Positions 1-9,050 are shown, counted from the stretch's first letter. The stretch: DNA of 64,000 nucleotides from Bacteroidetes bacterium UKL13-3 (GCA_001602415.1 CP012155.1:2810824-2874823); one strand, 5' to 3'. Notes: a model not told the origin generated them from the letters alone. Program-made: numbers and translations.

Positions 1-756
1 ATTTTTCAGGAGTTCTTCGCCAAGAGCTTGCAGTTGGTGATCGATACTAAGTTCAATGTTTTGACCCGCAACAGCAGGGGTATCAAATTGACCTTCCTTA
101 TAGCGACCTTGTGTACGGTTTTTAGAATCAACCAAAACATAGCTCACTCCCTTTTGCCCGCGCAACACTTCTTCGTAGGATTTTTCAACCCCACTGATTC
201 CAATAAAGTCGCCCATTCGGTAATACTCAGCTGATTTTTCAATATCCCTGTCGGTAACTTCACCAATATAACCCATTACATGAGCCGCATCAGCGAATTT
301 GTATTTGCGATCGGTTCGAACGTTTACGTAAAAGCCGGGGAAATCGAATAAGTGTTCTTGAAAGGCTGCATAAGTTGGAATATTTAGTTGTTTCTCAAAC
401 AACCCCGGACGATATGGAGCATATCCAACACTCCGTTTCATCTTCTCAAATTTGGCAATAAAGTCATCTTTGGTAATTCCCAAAACTTTACAAAACATGG
501 CCGTATCTAAGCCTTTTACTTGTTCGGGAATAACATTCAAATCATAAATGGCATCGTTGTATACCAACAATTCTCCTTTGCGATCATAAATCAAGCCACG
601 AGCCGGGTATATGGTTTGTTCTTGTAAAACGTTTTGTTGAGCGGAGCGGAGATACGAATCATCAACCAGCTGCAGAAACACCAGTCGAATAATATAAATA
701 ATTGCCAATGCAACAAAGATGGCGATGAGTACATTTCTTTTGCCTAAGCTATCCAT
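1..756 (-). CDS. mrdA: Penicillin-binding protein 2 (elongasome transpeptidase), C-terminus outside the window
   Basis: The reverse strand is open from an ATG at 756 to the window edge, giving the first 252 residues. Residues about 8-27 form the single N-terminal membrane anchor. After it come the PBP2-type signatures: YPARGLIYDRKGELL, then a dimerisation-domain region with HVMGYIGEV and GISGVEKSYEEVLRG. The catalytic transpeptidase domain lies beyond the edge. In this family the enzyme cross-links lateral-wall peptidoglycan together with RodA and MreBCD. The start overlaps the end of mreD by 8 bases, which places it as the last visible gene of the mre operon. The family call is secure; the gene is incomplete only because of the window border. 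Confidence 0.93.
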   Translation of the reverse strand, partial: MDSLGKRNVLIAIFVALAIIYIIRLVFLQLVDDSYLRSAQQNVLQEQTIYPARGLIYDRKGELLVYNDAIYDLNVIPEQVKGLDTAMFCKVLGITKDDFIAKFEKMKRSVGYAPYRPGLFEKQLNIPTYAAFQEHLFDFPGFYVNVRTDRKYKFADAAHVMGYIGEVTDRDIEKSAEYYRMGDFIGISGVEKSYEEVLRGQKGVSYVLVDSKNRTQGRYKEGQFDTPAVAGQNIELSIDHQLQALGEELLKN

Positions 757-1270
757 TGCCTTTTTTCGATCGGAAAAACAGTAATTGTCCCACAACAATA
801 AGTAAAAGCGTAACCAACGTGCTAACAAATACTCTTGAAAGTGTTCTGAAGAACTCATGGAAACCGTATATCTCTAAGAAGAAAAGTACAAGATGATGCA
901 TGAAAACCATTACAAACCCATACACGCTAAACCAAACAATGCCTTTTTGTGATATGGATGGTACCATTCTTCCTTCAATATCTTCTTTAGTGGTAGTGGC
1001 TCGTAAATAATGAATACGCATATAGCCCATAAAATTTGTGGCTGCAATGTGTAAACCCGGAGTGCTCGAAAACGCATCCATGGCTGCTCCAAGTATGAAT
1101 GAAAGAAAAACAATTTGCCAAGGTTTCATGGTAACTGGCAACGTTAAAATAAAAGCAACATAAATGTAGGGGTTGATATAGCTGCTCAATTCAATATTGT
1201 TTACCACCAATATCTGCAAGAGTATAATGGCAATAAAACGCAACAAATATGAAAATATCTCTAATATCAC
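749..1270 (-). CDS. mreD: Rod shape-determining protein MreD
   Basis: A 173-residue, very hydrophobic protein with about five predicted membrane segments and almost no soluble domain, as expected for MreD. It sits between mreC (4-base overlap, ATGA type) and PBP2 (8-base overlap). MreD is a poorly conserved inner-membrane partner of MreC and MreB in the elongasome. The identification rests mainly on hydropathy, length and gene order; the sequence itself has few diagnostic motifs. Confidence 0.88.
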   Translation of the reverse strand: MILEIFSYLLRFIAIILLQILVVNNIELSSYINPYIYVAFILTLPVTMKPWQIVFLSFILGAAMDAFSSTPGLHIAATNFMGYMRIHYLRATTTKEDIEGRMVPSISQKGIVWFSVYGFVMVFMHHLVLFFLEIYGFHEFFRTLSRVFVSTLVTLLLIVVGQLLFFRSKKGNG

Positions 1271-2094
1271 TGTTTAATAGTTGCTTGTAAATCTTGTTGT
1301 TCTTGTTTTAATAAATTGCGGATAACGTATACGGTTGATACTGATGAAAAATCGGTAAACAATTCCACTTTAATGGTGTGAAAATTATCACCTGCATCCA
1401 AACTGTGCGCATATATCTTCCCGATAGGAATCCCTTCCGGAAAAATAGTTGAAAAATTACTGGTAATAATAAGATCGTTAGTGAGTAGCGGAACATGTTT
1501 ATTCACATCACGTAAGGCGGCAAATTTAGAATCATCGCCATCCCACACCAACGAACCAAATGCTCCGTTTTTTTGTAGCTTGGCACTAATCTTACAGTTA
1601 TTATTTAAGAGCGAAAGCACGGTGCAATAATGATCCGAAACATTCATTACAATACCCACTATTCCATTTTCGCTTATAACACCCATTTCTGGTTCGATGC
1701 CGTGGAGCCTACCACGATTTAGGGTGATATAATTATTACGTTTTGTTACCGAGTTACTCACCACTTGTGCGGGTATGTACTCATACTGTTGTTTGTAAAG
1801 CGTATCGTTAACCTGAGTAGGTGTGAAATTATTTTTATAATATGAAGTAAGTAGTTCTGATCGTAGGCGAGCATTTTCAATTTGTAAACTATCGTTTACT
1901 CTGCGGAGGTTAAAATAATCGTGGGTGTTACTTACTACAGTATAGAAGGAACTGGTAACTCCCGTGGTATAGTTTACAAAACTGGCTCTTTGGTAATTAT
2001 TAAAACGATAAATCAGCATGAAAGCCGCCACTTCAAGTATAAAAAACATGAAGAACACGTAATACTTATAAATGAAGAATATGAGGTTGCGCAT
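1267..2094 (-). CDS. mreC: Rod shape-determining protein MreC
   Basis: A 275-residue bitopic membrane protein. A short cytoplasmic tail and one membrane helix (about residues 8-28) are followed by a coiled-coil stretch (about 55-90, rich in N, L, R and E) and a beta-rich periplasmic domain. The periplasmic part has the family pattern NYITLNRGRLHGIEPEMGV and GIVGIVMNVS. MreC scaffolds PBP2 and links it to MreB/MreD. It is co-transcribed downstream of mreB, with an 80-base gap that carries a hairpin-forming repeat, and overlaps mreD by 4 bases. Confidence 0.94.
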   Translation of the reverse strand: MRNLIFFIYKYYVFFMFFILEVAAFMLIYRFNNYQRASFVNYTTGVTSSFYTVVSNTHDYFNLRRVNDSLQIENARLRSELLTSYYKNNFTPTQVNDTLYKQQYEYIPAQVVSNSVTKRNNYITLNRGRLHGIEPEMGVISENGIVGIVMNVSDHYCTVLSLLNNNCKISAKLQKNGAFGSLVWDGDDSKFAALRDVNKHVPLLTNDLIITSNFSTIFPEGIPIGKIYAHSLDAGDNFHTIKVELFTDFSSVSTVYVIRNLLKQEQQDLQATIKQ

Positions 2095-2117
2095 CTGCGT
2101 TTAAATTCGAATAATTA

Positions 2118-2165
2118 AATCCGAAATTCGAAAAAAAAATATTCGGATTTCGAGATTCGGATTTC
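2118..2165. repeat. Intercistronic hairpin repeat between mreB and mreC
   Basis: The 80-base gap between mreB and mreC holds one copy of AATCCGAA (2118-2125) and two copies of its reverse complement TTCGGATT (2142-2149 and 2156-2163), the latter inside a direct repeat ATTCGGATTTC. Either copy can pair with the first. An A/T run lies in the loop rather than after a stem, so it is not a normal intrinsic terminator. It could be an RNA-processing or attenuation element that sets the MreB to MreC ratio; this is inference. Confidence 0.5.
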
Positions 2166-2174
2166 ATATTTTTC

Positions 2175-3197
2175 TTAAGTCATTAAGAATTTAAAGTTCT
2201 TCAGATTTTTGAGTGCCATACCAGTTCCACGCACTACAGCTCTTAACGGATCATCGGCAACATGTACCGGCAATTTTGTTTTTTGGGAGATACGCTTATC
2301 TAAACCACGAAGCAAAGCTCCTCCACCTGTTAGGTATAAACCTGTTGAATAAATATCAGCCGAAAGTTCAGGTGGTGTTAACTCTAATGCACGTAAAACT
2401 GCTTCTTCAATTTTTGAAATTGATTTATCTAAAGCAGCTGCAATTTCGCTGTAGGTTACCGTAATTTGTTTAGGAATACCTGTCATTAAATCACGACCAT
2501 TCACTGCAAAATCAGGTGGCGGATTTTCCAATTCAGTTTGGGCAGCTCCCACTTCAATTTTAATTCTTTCGGCAGTACGCTCACCAACCAAGAGGTTGTG
2601 TTGTCTGCGCATGTAGTCCAAAATATCTTCGGTAAATTCATCTCCGGCAACGCGAATCGATTGATCACACACAATACCTGCGAGTGCAATAACGGCAATC
2701 TCAGTAGTACCACCTCCAATATCAATAATCATGTTACCCATTGGCTCAAACACATCAATTCCGATACCAATTGCAGCTGCCATAGGTTCGTGAATCAAAT
2801 ATACTTCTTTGGCACCAGCACGCTCCGCACTATCTTTAACCGCACGTTTTTCCACTTCGGTAATACCCGATGGAATACAAATAACCATGCGTTGTTGTGG
2901 TTTAATTAATTTATTTCCTTGCTGAATCATGGCAATCATTCCACGAATCATGTGCTCGGCAGCGTTAAAATCGGCAATTACTCCATCTTTTAACGGACGA
3001 ATCGTCTTAATATCTTCGTGTGCCTTGCCATGCATTTGTTGTGCTTGGCTACCCACTGCAATAACATTTCCGGTTCTTCGGTTAATGGCAATTATGGAAG
3101 GTTCATCCACAACTACCTGATCCTTATGTATAATCAGCGTATTCGCTGTTCCCAAGTCGATGGCTAAATCCTGCGTGAGGAAACTAAACATTCCCAT
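2175..3197 (-). CDS. mreB: Rod shape-determining protein MreB (actin-like)
   Basis: A 340-residue actin-family ATPase of full family length. Visible motifs are the phosphate-1 loop DLGTANTLI near residue 13, the phosphate-2 region MIIDIGGGTTEIAVIAL near residue 155, and the adenosine motif YLTGGGALLRGLD near residue 290. It forms short membrane-bound filaments that guide cell-wall elongation. It is the first gene of the mreB-mreC-mreD-PBP2 operon on the reverse strand. ATG start with the usual N-terminal extension ahead of DLAIDLG. Confidence 0.98.
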   Translation of the reverse strand: MGMFSFLTQDLAIDLGTANTLIIHKDQVVVDEPSIIAINRRTGNVIAVGSQAQQMHGKAHEDIKTIRPLKDGVIADFNAAEHMIRGMIAMIQQGNKLIKPQQRMVICIPSGITEVEKRAVKDSAERAGAKEVYLIHEPMAAAIGIGIDVFEPMGNMIIDIGGGTTEIAVIALAGIVCDQSIRVAGDEFTEDILDYMRRQHNLLVGERTAERIKIEVGAAQTELENPPPDFAVNGRDLMTGIPKQITVTYSEIAAALDKSISKIEEAVLRALELTPPELSADIYSTGLYLTGGGALLRGLDKRISQKTKLPVHVADDPLRAVVRGTGMALKNLKNFKFLMT

Positions 3198-3425
3198 TTT
3201 TCTTCTTTCTCTTAAAGGTTAATTTACTACCTGCAAATTATAGTATAAATATTCAGATTTTCGCTGTGCTTTTTTTCGCAGGGTGTGAATTAGTCGGAAA
3301 TTGACTTCGGCTTCGCTCAGTCACCTGAAAGTCTTTGGTCAATCACCCCAATCTATTGCAATTCAAGTGAGAATACGATTTTCACTCGGCCAGCAAAGTA
3401 ATGAGGCAGATGAGCGCAGTCGAAT
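3198..3425. other. purH-mreB intergenic region with REP-like inverted motifs
   Basis: This 228-base spacer contains TTCGGCTTCGCTCAGTCACC at 3306-3325 and, in opposite orientation, TGAGCGCAGTCGAA at 3411-3424. They are imperfect inverted copies of a TTCGrCTkCGCTCA core; the second ends 1 base short of the purH stop codon. A related sequence occurs at 28417-28441. The pattern suggests a dispersed REP-like element. The mreB promoter must also lie here, but no exact TAnnTTTG box was found on the reverse strand. Confidence 0.45.
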
Positions 3426-4949
3426 CTAGTGTTTAAAGTGACGTGTTCCGGTTAAGTACATCGCTATTCCATGATTATTGCAATAGGTTATGCTGGCATC
3501 ATCTTTAATAGAACCACCCGGCTGAATAACACTCTTAATACCTGCTTTATCGGCAATCTCCACACAATCGGGGAAAGGAAAGAAAGCATCGCTGCTCATC
3601 ACGGCTCCGGTTAAATCAAACTCAAATGCCTGTGCTTTGGCAATTGCTTGTTTTAGTGCATCCACACGAGAAGTTTGTCCGCAACCAATACCCAACAACT
3701 TACCTCCTTTGGCCAATACGATGGTATTCGATTTGGTGTGTTTCACAATTTTATCGGCAAACAACATATCGTTCAACGTGGCTTCATCAGCGGCAGTTTG
3801 GGTAACTAGGGTAAGATTTTTTTTGGTTAAAATCACTTCATTTTTATCTTGTTTAACAACTCCGTTTAACAAACTGCGGTATTGTTTGCCTCTTGGTAAT
3901 TTTCCATTCAACTGAAGCAATACCCTATTCTTTTTTGATTGTAATATTTGTAGTGCATTTCCTACGTAACCGGGAGCAATTAATACTTCCATAAATATTT
4001 TGTCGATTTCAGTTGCGGTTGCTTCGTCAATCGGTTGATTGGAAACAATTACACCACCAAATGCCGAAACAGGATCGCCCGATAGGGCATCTTTCCAAGC
4101 CTCCAAAATATTGCTGCGCGAAGCCACACCACATGGATTGTTGTGTTTGATAATAGCAACTGTTGGCTCAGTGAAATCCCCAATTAAGTTTAATGCCGCA
4201 TCAATATCGAGCAGGTTGTTGTAGGATAATTCTTTGCCATGTTTTTGTGTAAGCAGCTCGTTTAAGTTACCATAAAAAACTCCTTTTTGGTGAGGATTTT
4301 CTCCATAGCGTAGAACCTTTGCCGGCTCAATGCTTGCTTTAAATGCTGTGGTTGTTTCCTTGTCGAAATACTGGAATATTTTTCCATCATAATCAGATGT
4401 AACGTGGAATGCTTTGGTAGCAAAAACCCTGCGTTGCTCGATAGATGTTTCTCCGTTTTGAGTCAGTAATGTATCAGCTAAAATTGGACAATCATTTTTA
4501 TCGCAAACAATAATGGTATCATTAAAATTTTTAGCAGCAGCACGAATGAGTGAAACGCCACCAATATCAATCTTTTCAATAATCTTAGCTTCTTCAGAAG
4601 TTGATTTTACGGTTTCTTCAAAGGGATATAAATCCACAACCACCAAATCAAAAAATGGAATCTCAAATTCTTTTACTTCTTGTTGATCTTGTTCGTTTGA
4701 ACGCCTAGCCAAAATGCCACCAAACACCTTCGGATGCAGCGTTTTTACACGTCCGCCCAAAATACTCGGGTAGCCTGTAAGGCCCTCAACAGCGTTTACC
4801 TTAATACCTAATTTTTCAATAAATTCTTGTGTTCCCCCGGTAGAATAAATATTAACGCCCAATTGATTTAAGGCCTTGGCTAAAGGTTCCAAACCATCTT
4901 TATAAAATACTGAAATAAGGGCGTTGGCTATTTTACGTGGTTGCTGCAT
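3426..4949 (-). CDS. purH: Bifunctional AICAR transformylase / IMP cyclohydrolase
   Basis: Catalyses the last two steps of purine synthesis: formylation of AICAR with 10-formyl-THF, then ring closure to IMP. The ATG at 4949 gives 507 residues, normal for the family; the frame stays open upstream but that part has no homologous character. The N-terminal cyclohydrolase (MGS-like) domain begins with ALISVFYKDGL and contains STGGTQEFIEKLG and GGRVKTLHPKVFGGILARR. The C-terminal transformylase domain carries the active-site KHNNPCGVA and SAFGGVIVSN. Monocistronic on the reverse strand, divergent from the serine hydrolase. Confidence 0.97.
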   Translation of the reverse strand: MQQPRKIANALISVFYKDGLEPLAKALNQLGVNIYSTGGTQEFIEKLGIKVNAVEGLTGYPSILGGRVKTLHPKVFGGILARRSNEQDQQEVKEFEIPFFDLVVVDLYPFEETVKSTSEEAKIIEKIDIGGVSLIRAAAKNFNDTIIVCDKNDCPILADTLLTQNGETSIEQRRVFATKAFHVTSDYDGKIFQYFDKETTTAFKASIEPAKVLRYGENPHQKGVFYGNLNELLTQKHGKELSYNNLLDIDAALNLIGDFTEPTVAIIKHNNPCGVASRSNILEAWKDALSGDPVSAFGGVIVSNQPIDEATATEIDKIFMEVLIAPGYVGNALQILQSKKNRVLLQLNGKLPRGKQYRSLLNGVVKQDKNEVILTKKNLTLVTQTAADEATLNDMLFADKIVKHTKSNTIVLAKGGKLLGIGCGQTSRVDALKQAIAKAQAFEFDLTGAVMSSDAFFPFPDCVEIADKAGIKSVIQPGGSIKDDASITYCNNHGIAMYLTGTRHFKH

Positions 4950-5105
4950 GTTTAGGTGAATGTTAAAAGTGGCGCGAAAATAGAATAACAAATTGGGATT
5001 TGAGGGTTGAGATTTGAGATTTTTTGATGATTTATGTTTTGCACCCTATTGAATGGTTTGGATGCCGTTAAAAAAAGAGGTAAGTTGCTGTGTAAAATCA
5101 TCCTT

Positions 5106-6266
5106 ATGCAAAAGATTTTTAAACGGTTTCTATTGGGTTTAATCACAGTTTTTTTGGTGGGCGAATTGTTACTGCTCATTACCGGCAACTGGTATATTAA
5201 CAAGGTATTAGCAATGACAATTTTCAGCGGTAAAACCGGTCCCGATATTGATGAGTTACACTTATTCCCTTTCCACGAAGTAGCCAACGAACAACCTCAA
5301 CCTTGGTCCAAATCCGTTGATTACAACAAGCAACAAATTGATAACAAACTACTGGGCGATTTTGTAACCTATAAAACCGTTGGGTTTTTGGTGGTAAAAA
5401 ACGACAGTTTGCTGCATGAACAATACTGGGAAGGTTATGACGAACACTCTGTCGTAAACTCCTTTTCGATGGCCAAGAGTATTAATTCCATACTGATTGG
5501 AATTGCTCTCAAGGAAGGACTGATCAAACATATTGATGAGCCCGTTTCCAATTATTTGTCAGAGTTTAGAGAAGGCAATAAAGCTAAAATTACCATCAAA
5601 CATCTACTCACCATGAGCAGCGGAATTGATTTTAAGGAAGATTATGCCAGTCCACTAGCTTGGCCTGCCGAAGCCTATTACGGAAAAGATGTAAACGCAC
5701 TCACGCTAAAAGCTGAAGTAAGCGATACTCCGGGAACTATTTGGTATTACAAGGGTGGTGATTCGCAACTGTTGGGAATGATTTTAAAAAAGGTAACCGG
5801 TAAGAATGTTGCCGATTATGCAGCCGAAAAACTGTGGAAGAAAATAGGTGCTGAAGACAAAGCCTTTTGGAGTACTGATGAACAAGGGATGGATAAAGTG
5901 AGTTGTTGCTTTTACACTACAGCCAGAGATTATGCGCGTTTAGCCAAGCTATACCTAAAACAAGGAAACTGGAACGGAACGCAAATTGTGGACTCGGGCT
6001 ATGTGGAACAATCACTCACCGTTGCTAATTTAAAAGACTCCAAAACGGGAGAACAAATTGATAATTATGGCTATCAATGGTGGCTCATGAAATACAAAGA
6101 GCATCCTATTTTTTACATGCGTGGCATCCGCGGGCAGTATGTGTTTGCCATACCTAGTATGAAAATGATTGTGGTTCGCCTAGGCCACAAACGCGGAGAG
6201 AAAAACGGGAATGATATGCCGGTTGATATATACACATATTTGGATGCAGCGTTTGCCATGCAGTAA
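5106..6266 (+). CDS. Serine hydrolase, beta-lactamase class C / DD-peptidase-like family
   Basis: A 386-residue protein with one N-terminal membrane segment (about residues 8-28), so probably anchored with its domain in the periplasm. The class C/esterase catalytic pattern is visible: SMAKS (S-x-x-K) in the first third, WYYKGGDS as the second motif, and HKRG near the end in place of KTG. The ATG at 5106 was chosen because it directly precedes the basic and hydrophobic anchor; the upstream 24 codons look non-coding. The substrate cannot be told: peptide, ester or beta-lactam. Confidence 0.85.
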   Translation: MQKIFKRFLLGLITVFLVGELLLLITGNWYINKVLAMTIFSGKTGPDIDELHLFPFHEVANEQPQPWSKSVDYNKQQIDNKLLGDFVTYKTVGFLVVKNDSLLHEQYWEGYDEHSVVNSFSMAKSINSILIGIALKEGLIKHIDEPVSNYLSEFREGNKAKITIKHLLTMSSGIDFKEDYASPLAWPAEAYYGKDVNALTLKAEVSDTPGTIWYYKGGDSQLLGMILKKVTGKNVADYAAEKLWKKIGAEDKAFWSTDEQGMDKVSCCFYTTARDYARLAKLYLKQGNWNGTQIVDSGYVEQSLTVANLKDSKTGEQIDNYGYQWWLMKYKEHPIFYMRGIRGQYVFAIPSMKMIVVRLGHKRGEKNGNDMPVDIYTYLDAAFAMQ

Positions 6267-6355
6267 ACGTCTCCTAATACAATATCAGCTAATTTACCCT
6301 TGATTTGAAGGATGTAATTAGCGTGACACCCTTTGTTCAACTATCAAGTATAACA

Positions 6356-7255
6356 CTAACTTCTTGGATGAAACTGTGTAATTACGTCACGCAAATACTC
6401 TCTATCAATATGTGTGTAAATTTCGGTTGTAGTAATGCTTTCGTGCCCCAGCATTTGTTGCACTGCGCGTAAATCTGCTCCTGCTTCAACCAAAGCAGTT
6501 GCAAATGAATGCCTGAACGTATGCGGTGAAATTGTTTTTTTAATACCTGCTTGAGCTGCCAATTTTTTAATAATGTAAAAAATCATCACCCGCGAAAGTT
6601 TTGTTCCCCTACTATTTAAAAAAACAATATCGTGATTACCTGTTTTGGCATCAATATGCACTCTAACATGCTCCACGTATAATTTGATAGCTTTAAGCGC
6701 AACGGATCCAATAGGAACAAGTCGCTCCTTGTTTCCTTTTCCAATAACTTTTACGTACTCCTCATCGTAAAAGATATCTGATAATTTAAGTGTTACCGTT
6801 TCGCTTACCCGCAAACCACAACTAAACATTGTTTCCAAAATTGCCTTATTTCGCATGCCCTCGGCTTTACTCATATCAATGCAAGCAAGCATATTATCTA
6901 TTTCATCAATATTTAATGTATCGGGAAGTTTGCGGGATGTTTTAGGTGCTTCTAATAACTCTGCAGGATTTCTTTTAATCAAATCCTCCATCATTAAATA
7001 CTTGTAGAAGGCTTTAATACCTGAAATAATACGTGCCTGACTGGTAGGCATCATTCCCAACTCAGTAATCCACCTCACAAACTCCCGCAAAACGTCAAGT
7101 TTAATATCTTCGGGAGCAACGTTTAAGCCTTTGATTTCAAGAAACTGTGTAAGTTTCTCCAAATCATGCACATAAGCCTCAATAGAATTACCCGAAAGGG
7201 AACGTTCTAATTGTAAGTAGGCTTTAAAACCTTTGATATAAGATGTCCAATTCAC
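6356..7255 (-). CDS. xerD: Site-specific tyrosine recombinase XerD
   Basis: Resolves chromosome dimers at dif with XerC. The N-terminal SAM-like core-binding domain (about residues 1-100, with LQLERSLS) is followed by the catalytic domain with R in CGLRVSE, K in the beta-hairpin GKGNKERLVP, HTFRHSFAT (H-x-x-R), LGHESITTTEIYTH (H) and the nucleophile Tyr of that last motif. A GTG at 7255 gives 299 residues, the usual XerD length, starting V-N-W-T-S-Y-I. An ATG at 7297 would add 14 residues and leave only 8 bases before divergent aroQ, so the GTG start is preferred. Confidence 0.93.
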   Translation of the reverse strand: MNWTSYIKGFKAYLQLERSLSGNSIEAYVHDLEKLTQFLEIKGLNVAPEDIKLDVLREFVRWITELGMMPTSQARIISGIKAFYKYLMMEDLIKRNPAELLEAPKTSRKLPDTLNIDEIDNMLACIDMSKAEGMRNKAILETMFSCGLRVSETVTLKLSDIFYDEEYVKVIGKGNKERLVPIGSVALKAIKLYVEHVRVHIDAKTGNHDIVFLNSRGTKLSRVMIFYIIKKLAAQAGIKKTISPHTFRHSFATALVEAGADLRAVQQMLGHESITTTEIYTHIDREYLRDVITQFHPRS

Positions 7256-7263
7256 AGAAAGAG

Positions 7264-7300
7264 TTTGTTGTGTGTGCGAAGAACGAATGTAGTACATTTG
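7264..7300 (+). promoter_or_regulatory. Candidate aroQ promoter (leaderless mRNA possible)
   Basis: TACATTTG at 7293-7300 fits the Bacteroidota -7 consensus TAnnTTTG exactly. TTTG (7264-7267) and TTG (7268-7270) lie upstream at spacings of 25 and 22, a little long. The -7 box ends only 5 bases before the aroQ ATG at 7306, so transcription could start at or next to the start codon. Confidence 0.5.
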
Positions 7301-7305
7301 AAACA

Positions 7306-7725
7306 ATGAAAATTATGATCATCAACGGACCCAATCTTAATTTATTGGGTAAACGCGAACCCGGCATATATGGCAATCAAACATTTGAGGAGTATTTAGC
7401 GCATTTAACAACTACTTTTTCAAACGTTGATTTCGACTATTACCAAAGCAATATCGAAGGTGAACTCATCAACAAATTGCATGAAGTAGGATTTTTATAC
7501 GATGGCATTTTGTTGAATGCTGGAGGGTATACGCATACTTCTGTTGCGCTCAGCGATGCTATTGCAGCTATTCGTACACCGGTTATCGAAATTCACATCT
7601 CAAACATTTTTGCACGCGAAGAATATCGACATATATCATTATTATCTAAACACTGTGTTGGTATTATTAGCGGATTTGGAATGTATGGTTACCAAATGGG
7701 TGTACAAGCGTTATTGAAGAAATAA
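7306..7725 (+). CDS. aroQ: 3-dehydroquinate dehydratase, type II
   Basis: A shikimate-pathway enzyme that dehydrates 3-dehydroquinate to 3-dehydroshikimate. The 139-residue length and the motifs NGPNLNLLGKREPGIYG (active-site loop with Arg and Tyr), NAGGYTHTSVAL and HISNIFAREEYR are those of the dodecameric type II family. The ATG at 7306 is used because MKIMIINGPNLN is the usual N-terminus; the frame is open 21 codons further up, within the xerD 5' region. Divergent from xerD. Confidence 0.97.
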   Translation: MKIMIINGPNLNLLGKREPGIYGNQTFEEYLAHLTTTFSNVDFDYYQSNIEGELINKLHEVGFLYDGILLNAGGYTHTSVALSDAIAAIRTPVIEIHISNIFAREEYRHISLLSKHCVGIISGFGMYGYQMGVQALLKK

Positions 7726-7745
7726 AATTGGATATGCTATATTTG
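7713..7745 (+). promoter_or_regulatory. Promoter of the cobalamin-riboswitch operon
   Basis: TATATTTG at 7738-7745 matches TAnnTTTG exactly, with ATTG at 7713-7716 and a 21-base spacer. It overlaps the 3' end of aroQ and ends about 10 bases before the riboswitch begins, so the transcript would start directly with the aptamer. Confidence 0.65.
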
Positions 7746-7754
7746 CCTCCGTTA

Positions 7755-8014
7755 AGGTTCTAAAAAAACAATTTAGGATTAAAAGGGAATACAGTGAAAA
7801 ACTGTAACAGTACCCGCTGCTGTGAATACCAAATAGAAATTAGAATACGTACATTCGACTTTCTATAAATTTTTAGACGCTAAACGTCACTAACCACCTG
7901 TGTGGATGGGAAGACAAATCTAAGAAGGTATAAGTCAGAAGACCTGCCTCAACACATTTAAGTTACACTTCCGGGAATAGAAGTAAAGCTGCTGCTACAT
8001 AACCTAAGTTGTGT
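7755..8014 (+). promoter_or_regulatory. Cobalamin (B12) riboswitch with downstream expression platform
   Basis: The conserved aptamer elements appear in order: AAAAGGGAATACAGTGAAAA (7781-7800), ACAGTACCCGCTGCTGTGAA (7807-7826), TGGATGGGAAGAC (about 7903-7915) and the B12 box AAGTCAGAAGACCTGCC (7932-7948). A stem with two arms at about 7952-7964 and 8001-8014 follows and may belong to the expression platform. The sequence GTATTCCCTTT at 8027-8037, just ahead of the first gene, is an exact complement of AAAGGGAATAC at 7782-7792 in the aptamer core. Adenosyl- or methylcobalamin normally represses such operons. Confidence 0.93.
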
Positions 8015-8045
8015 GCTGTATCTTTTGTATTCCCTTTATTATTTG

Positions 8046-9050
8046 ATGATGAAACAATTTTTAGGATTAAGCCTTGTGCTCCTTTCCGCAAACTATGTGC
8101 ACGCACAATTCGCACCACAAGTGGGAAATGTAGGAACAACTGCCATTCACATGGACAGCAGTGTTTGGGTTAACTGGGCAAACAATTGCTCGTTACAACG
8201 AGGCTGGCAAAATATTGCTGATACCACTTTGGGGAAAGCCATTGTTGGAGATGATTCTTATGTGCCCGGTAAGGCAGGAAATGGTGTTGTAAGTTTGGGT
8301 GATGGAGGTTTTGCAACCGTTACATTTGAACACCCGATTGTGAATGGAGCCGGATATGATTTTGCTGTTTTTGAAAATGGATTTATTGATCAAACACTTG
8401 CTCCTGGAACGGCATTTTTGGAATTGGCATTTGTAGAAGTAAGTTCGGATGGCGAAAACTTTGTGCGATTTAAAGCAACGAGTTTAACCGACACCTTGCA
8501 ACAAACAGGTGCATTTAAAGGCATGTTTGCAAATAACATAAATAACCTTGCAGGTAAATATTTGGGACAATACGGAACGCCATTTGATTTAGAAGAGTTG
8601 AAAGATGAACCCAACTTAGATGTAAATAATATTACACATGTGCGCATTGTAGATGTAGTAGGAAGTATTCAAAACACTTTCGCTTCGCGCGATGCACAAG
8701 GCAATAAAATTAACGATCCATGGCCTACTCCATTTGCTTCATCGGGTTTTGATTTAGACGCAGTAGGTGTTATTCATCAAAATATGAACCTCTCGCTTTC
8801 TGAAAAAATGAACTCAACACGTGTAACTATTTTTCCTAATCCTGTGGCAGAAAATCAAGATATACATGTTAGCTTTCAGCAAACAGCAGCCACTCATTTA
8901 CTGGTGTATGATATGTTGGGAAACAGTATCAATACGCATAACACCAGAACAGCAGATGGGATGATGATTCAACTCCCCAAAGCAGGAATCTACCACTTGT
9001 TACTTGCAAACGGAGAAGAAACGATTAGTAAGCGTATTACGGTGAGGTAA
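8046..9050 (+). CDS. Secreted T9SS type A cargo under a cobalamin riboswitch
   Basis: A 334-residue protein with a signal peptide (about residues 1-20, ending VHAQ) and a C-terminal T9SS type A sorting domain (IFPNPVAEN to the end, ISKRITVR). The central domain has YDFAVFENGF, FVEVSSDG and GFDLDAVGV, a pattern seen in Bacteroidota surface proteins. ATG at 8046 (or 8049) is the first sensible start after the riboswitch. Control by a B12 riboswitch suggests a role in capturing or handling corrinoids at the surface, comparable in context to the Btu surface accessory proteins of Bacteroides; this is inferred from position, not from a recognised binding site. Confidence 0.8.
   Translation: MMKQFLGLSLVLLSANYVHAQFAPQVGNVGTTAIHMDSSVWVNWANNCSLQRGWQNIADTTLGKAIVGDDSYVPGKAGNGVVSLGDGGFATVTFEHPIVNGAGYDFAVFENGFIDQTLAPGTAFLELAFVEVSSDGENFVRFKATSLTDTLQQTGAFKGMFANNINNLAGKYLGQYGTPFDLEELKDEPNLDVNNITHVRIVDVVGSIQNTFASRDAQGNKINDPWPTPFASSGFDLDAVGVIHQNMNLSLSEKMNSTRVTIFPNPVAENQDIHVSFQQTAATHLLVYDMLGNSINTHNTRTADGMMIQLPKAGIYHLLLANGEETISKRITVR

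Noticed and set aside
6356..7306. Longer XerD starting upstream of 7255
   Set aside because: The extra residues do not match the family and would run into the aroQ start; GTG at 7255 gives the usual length.
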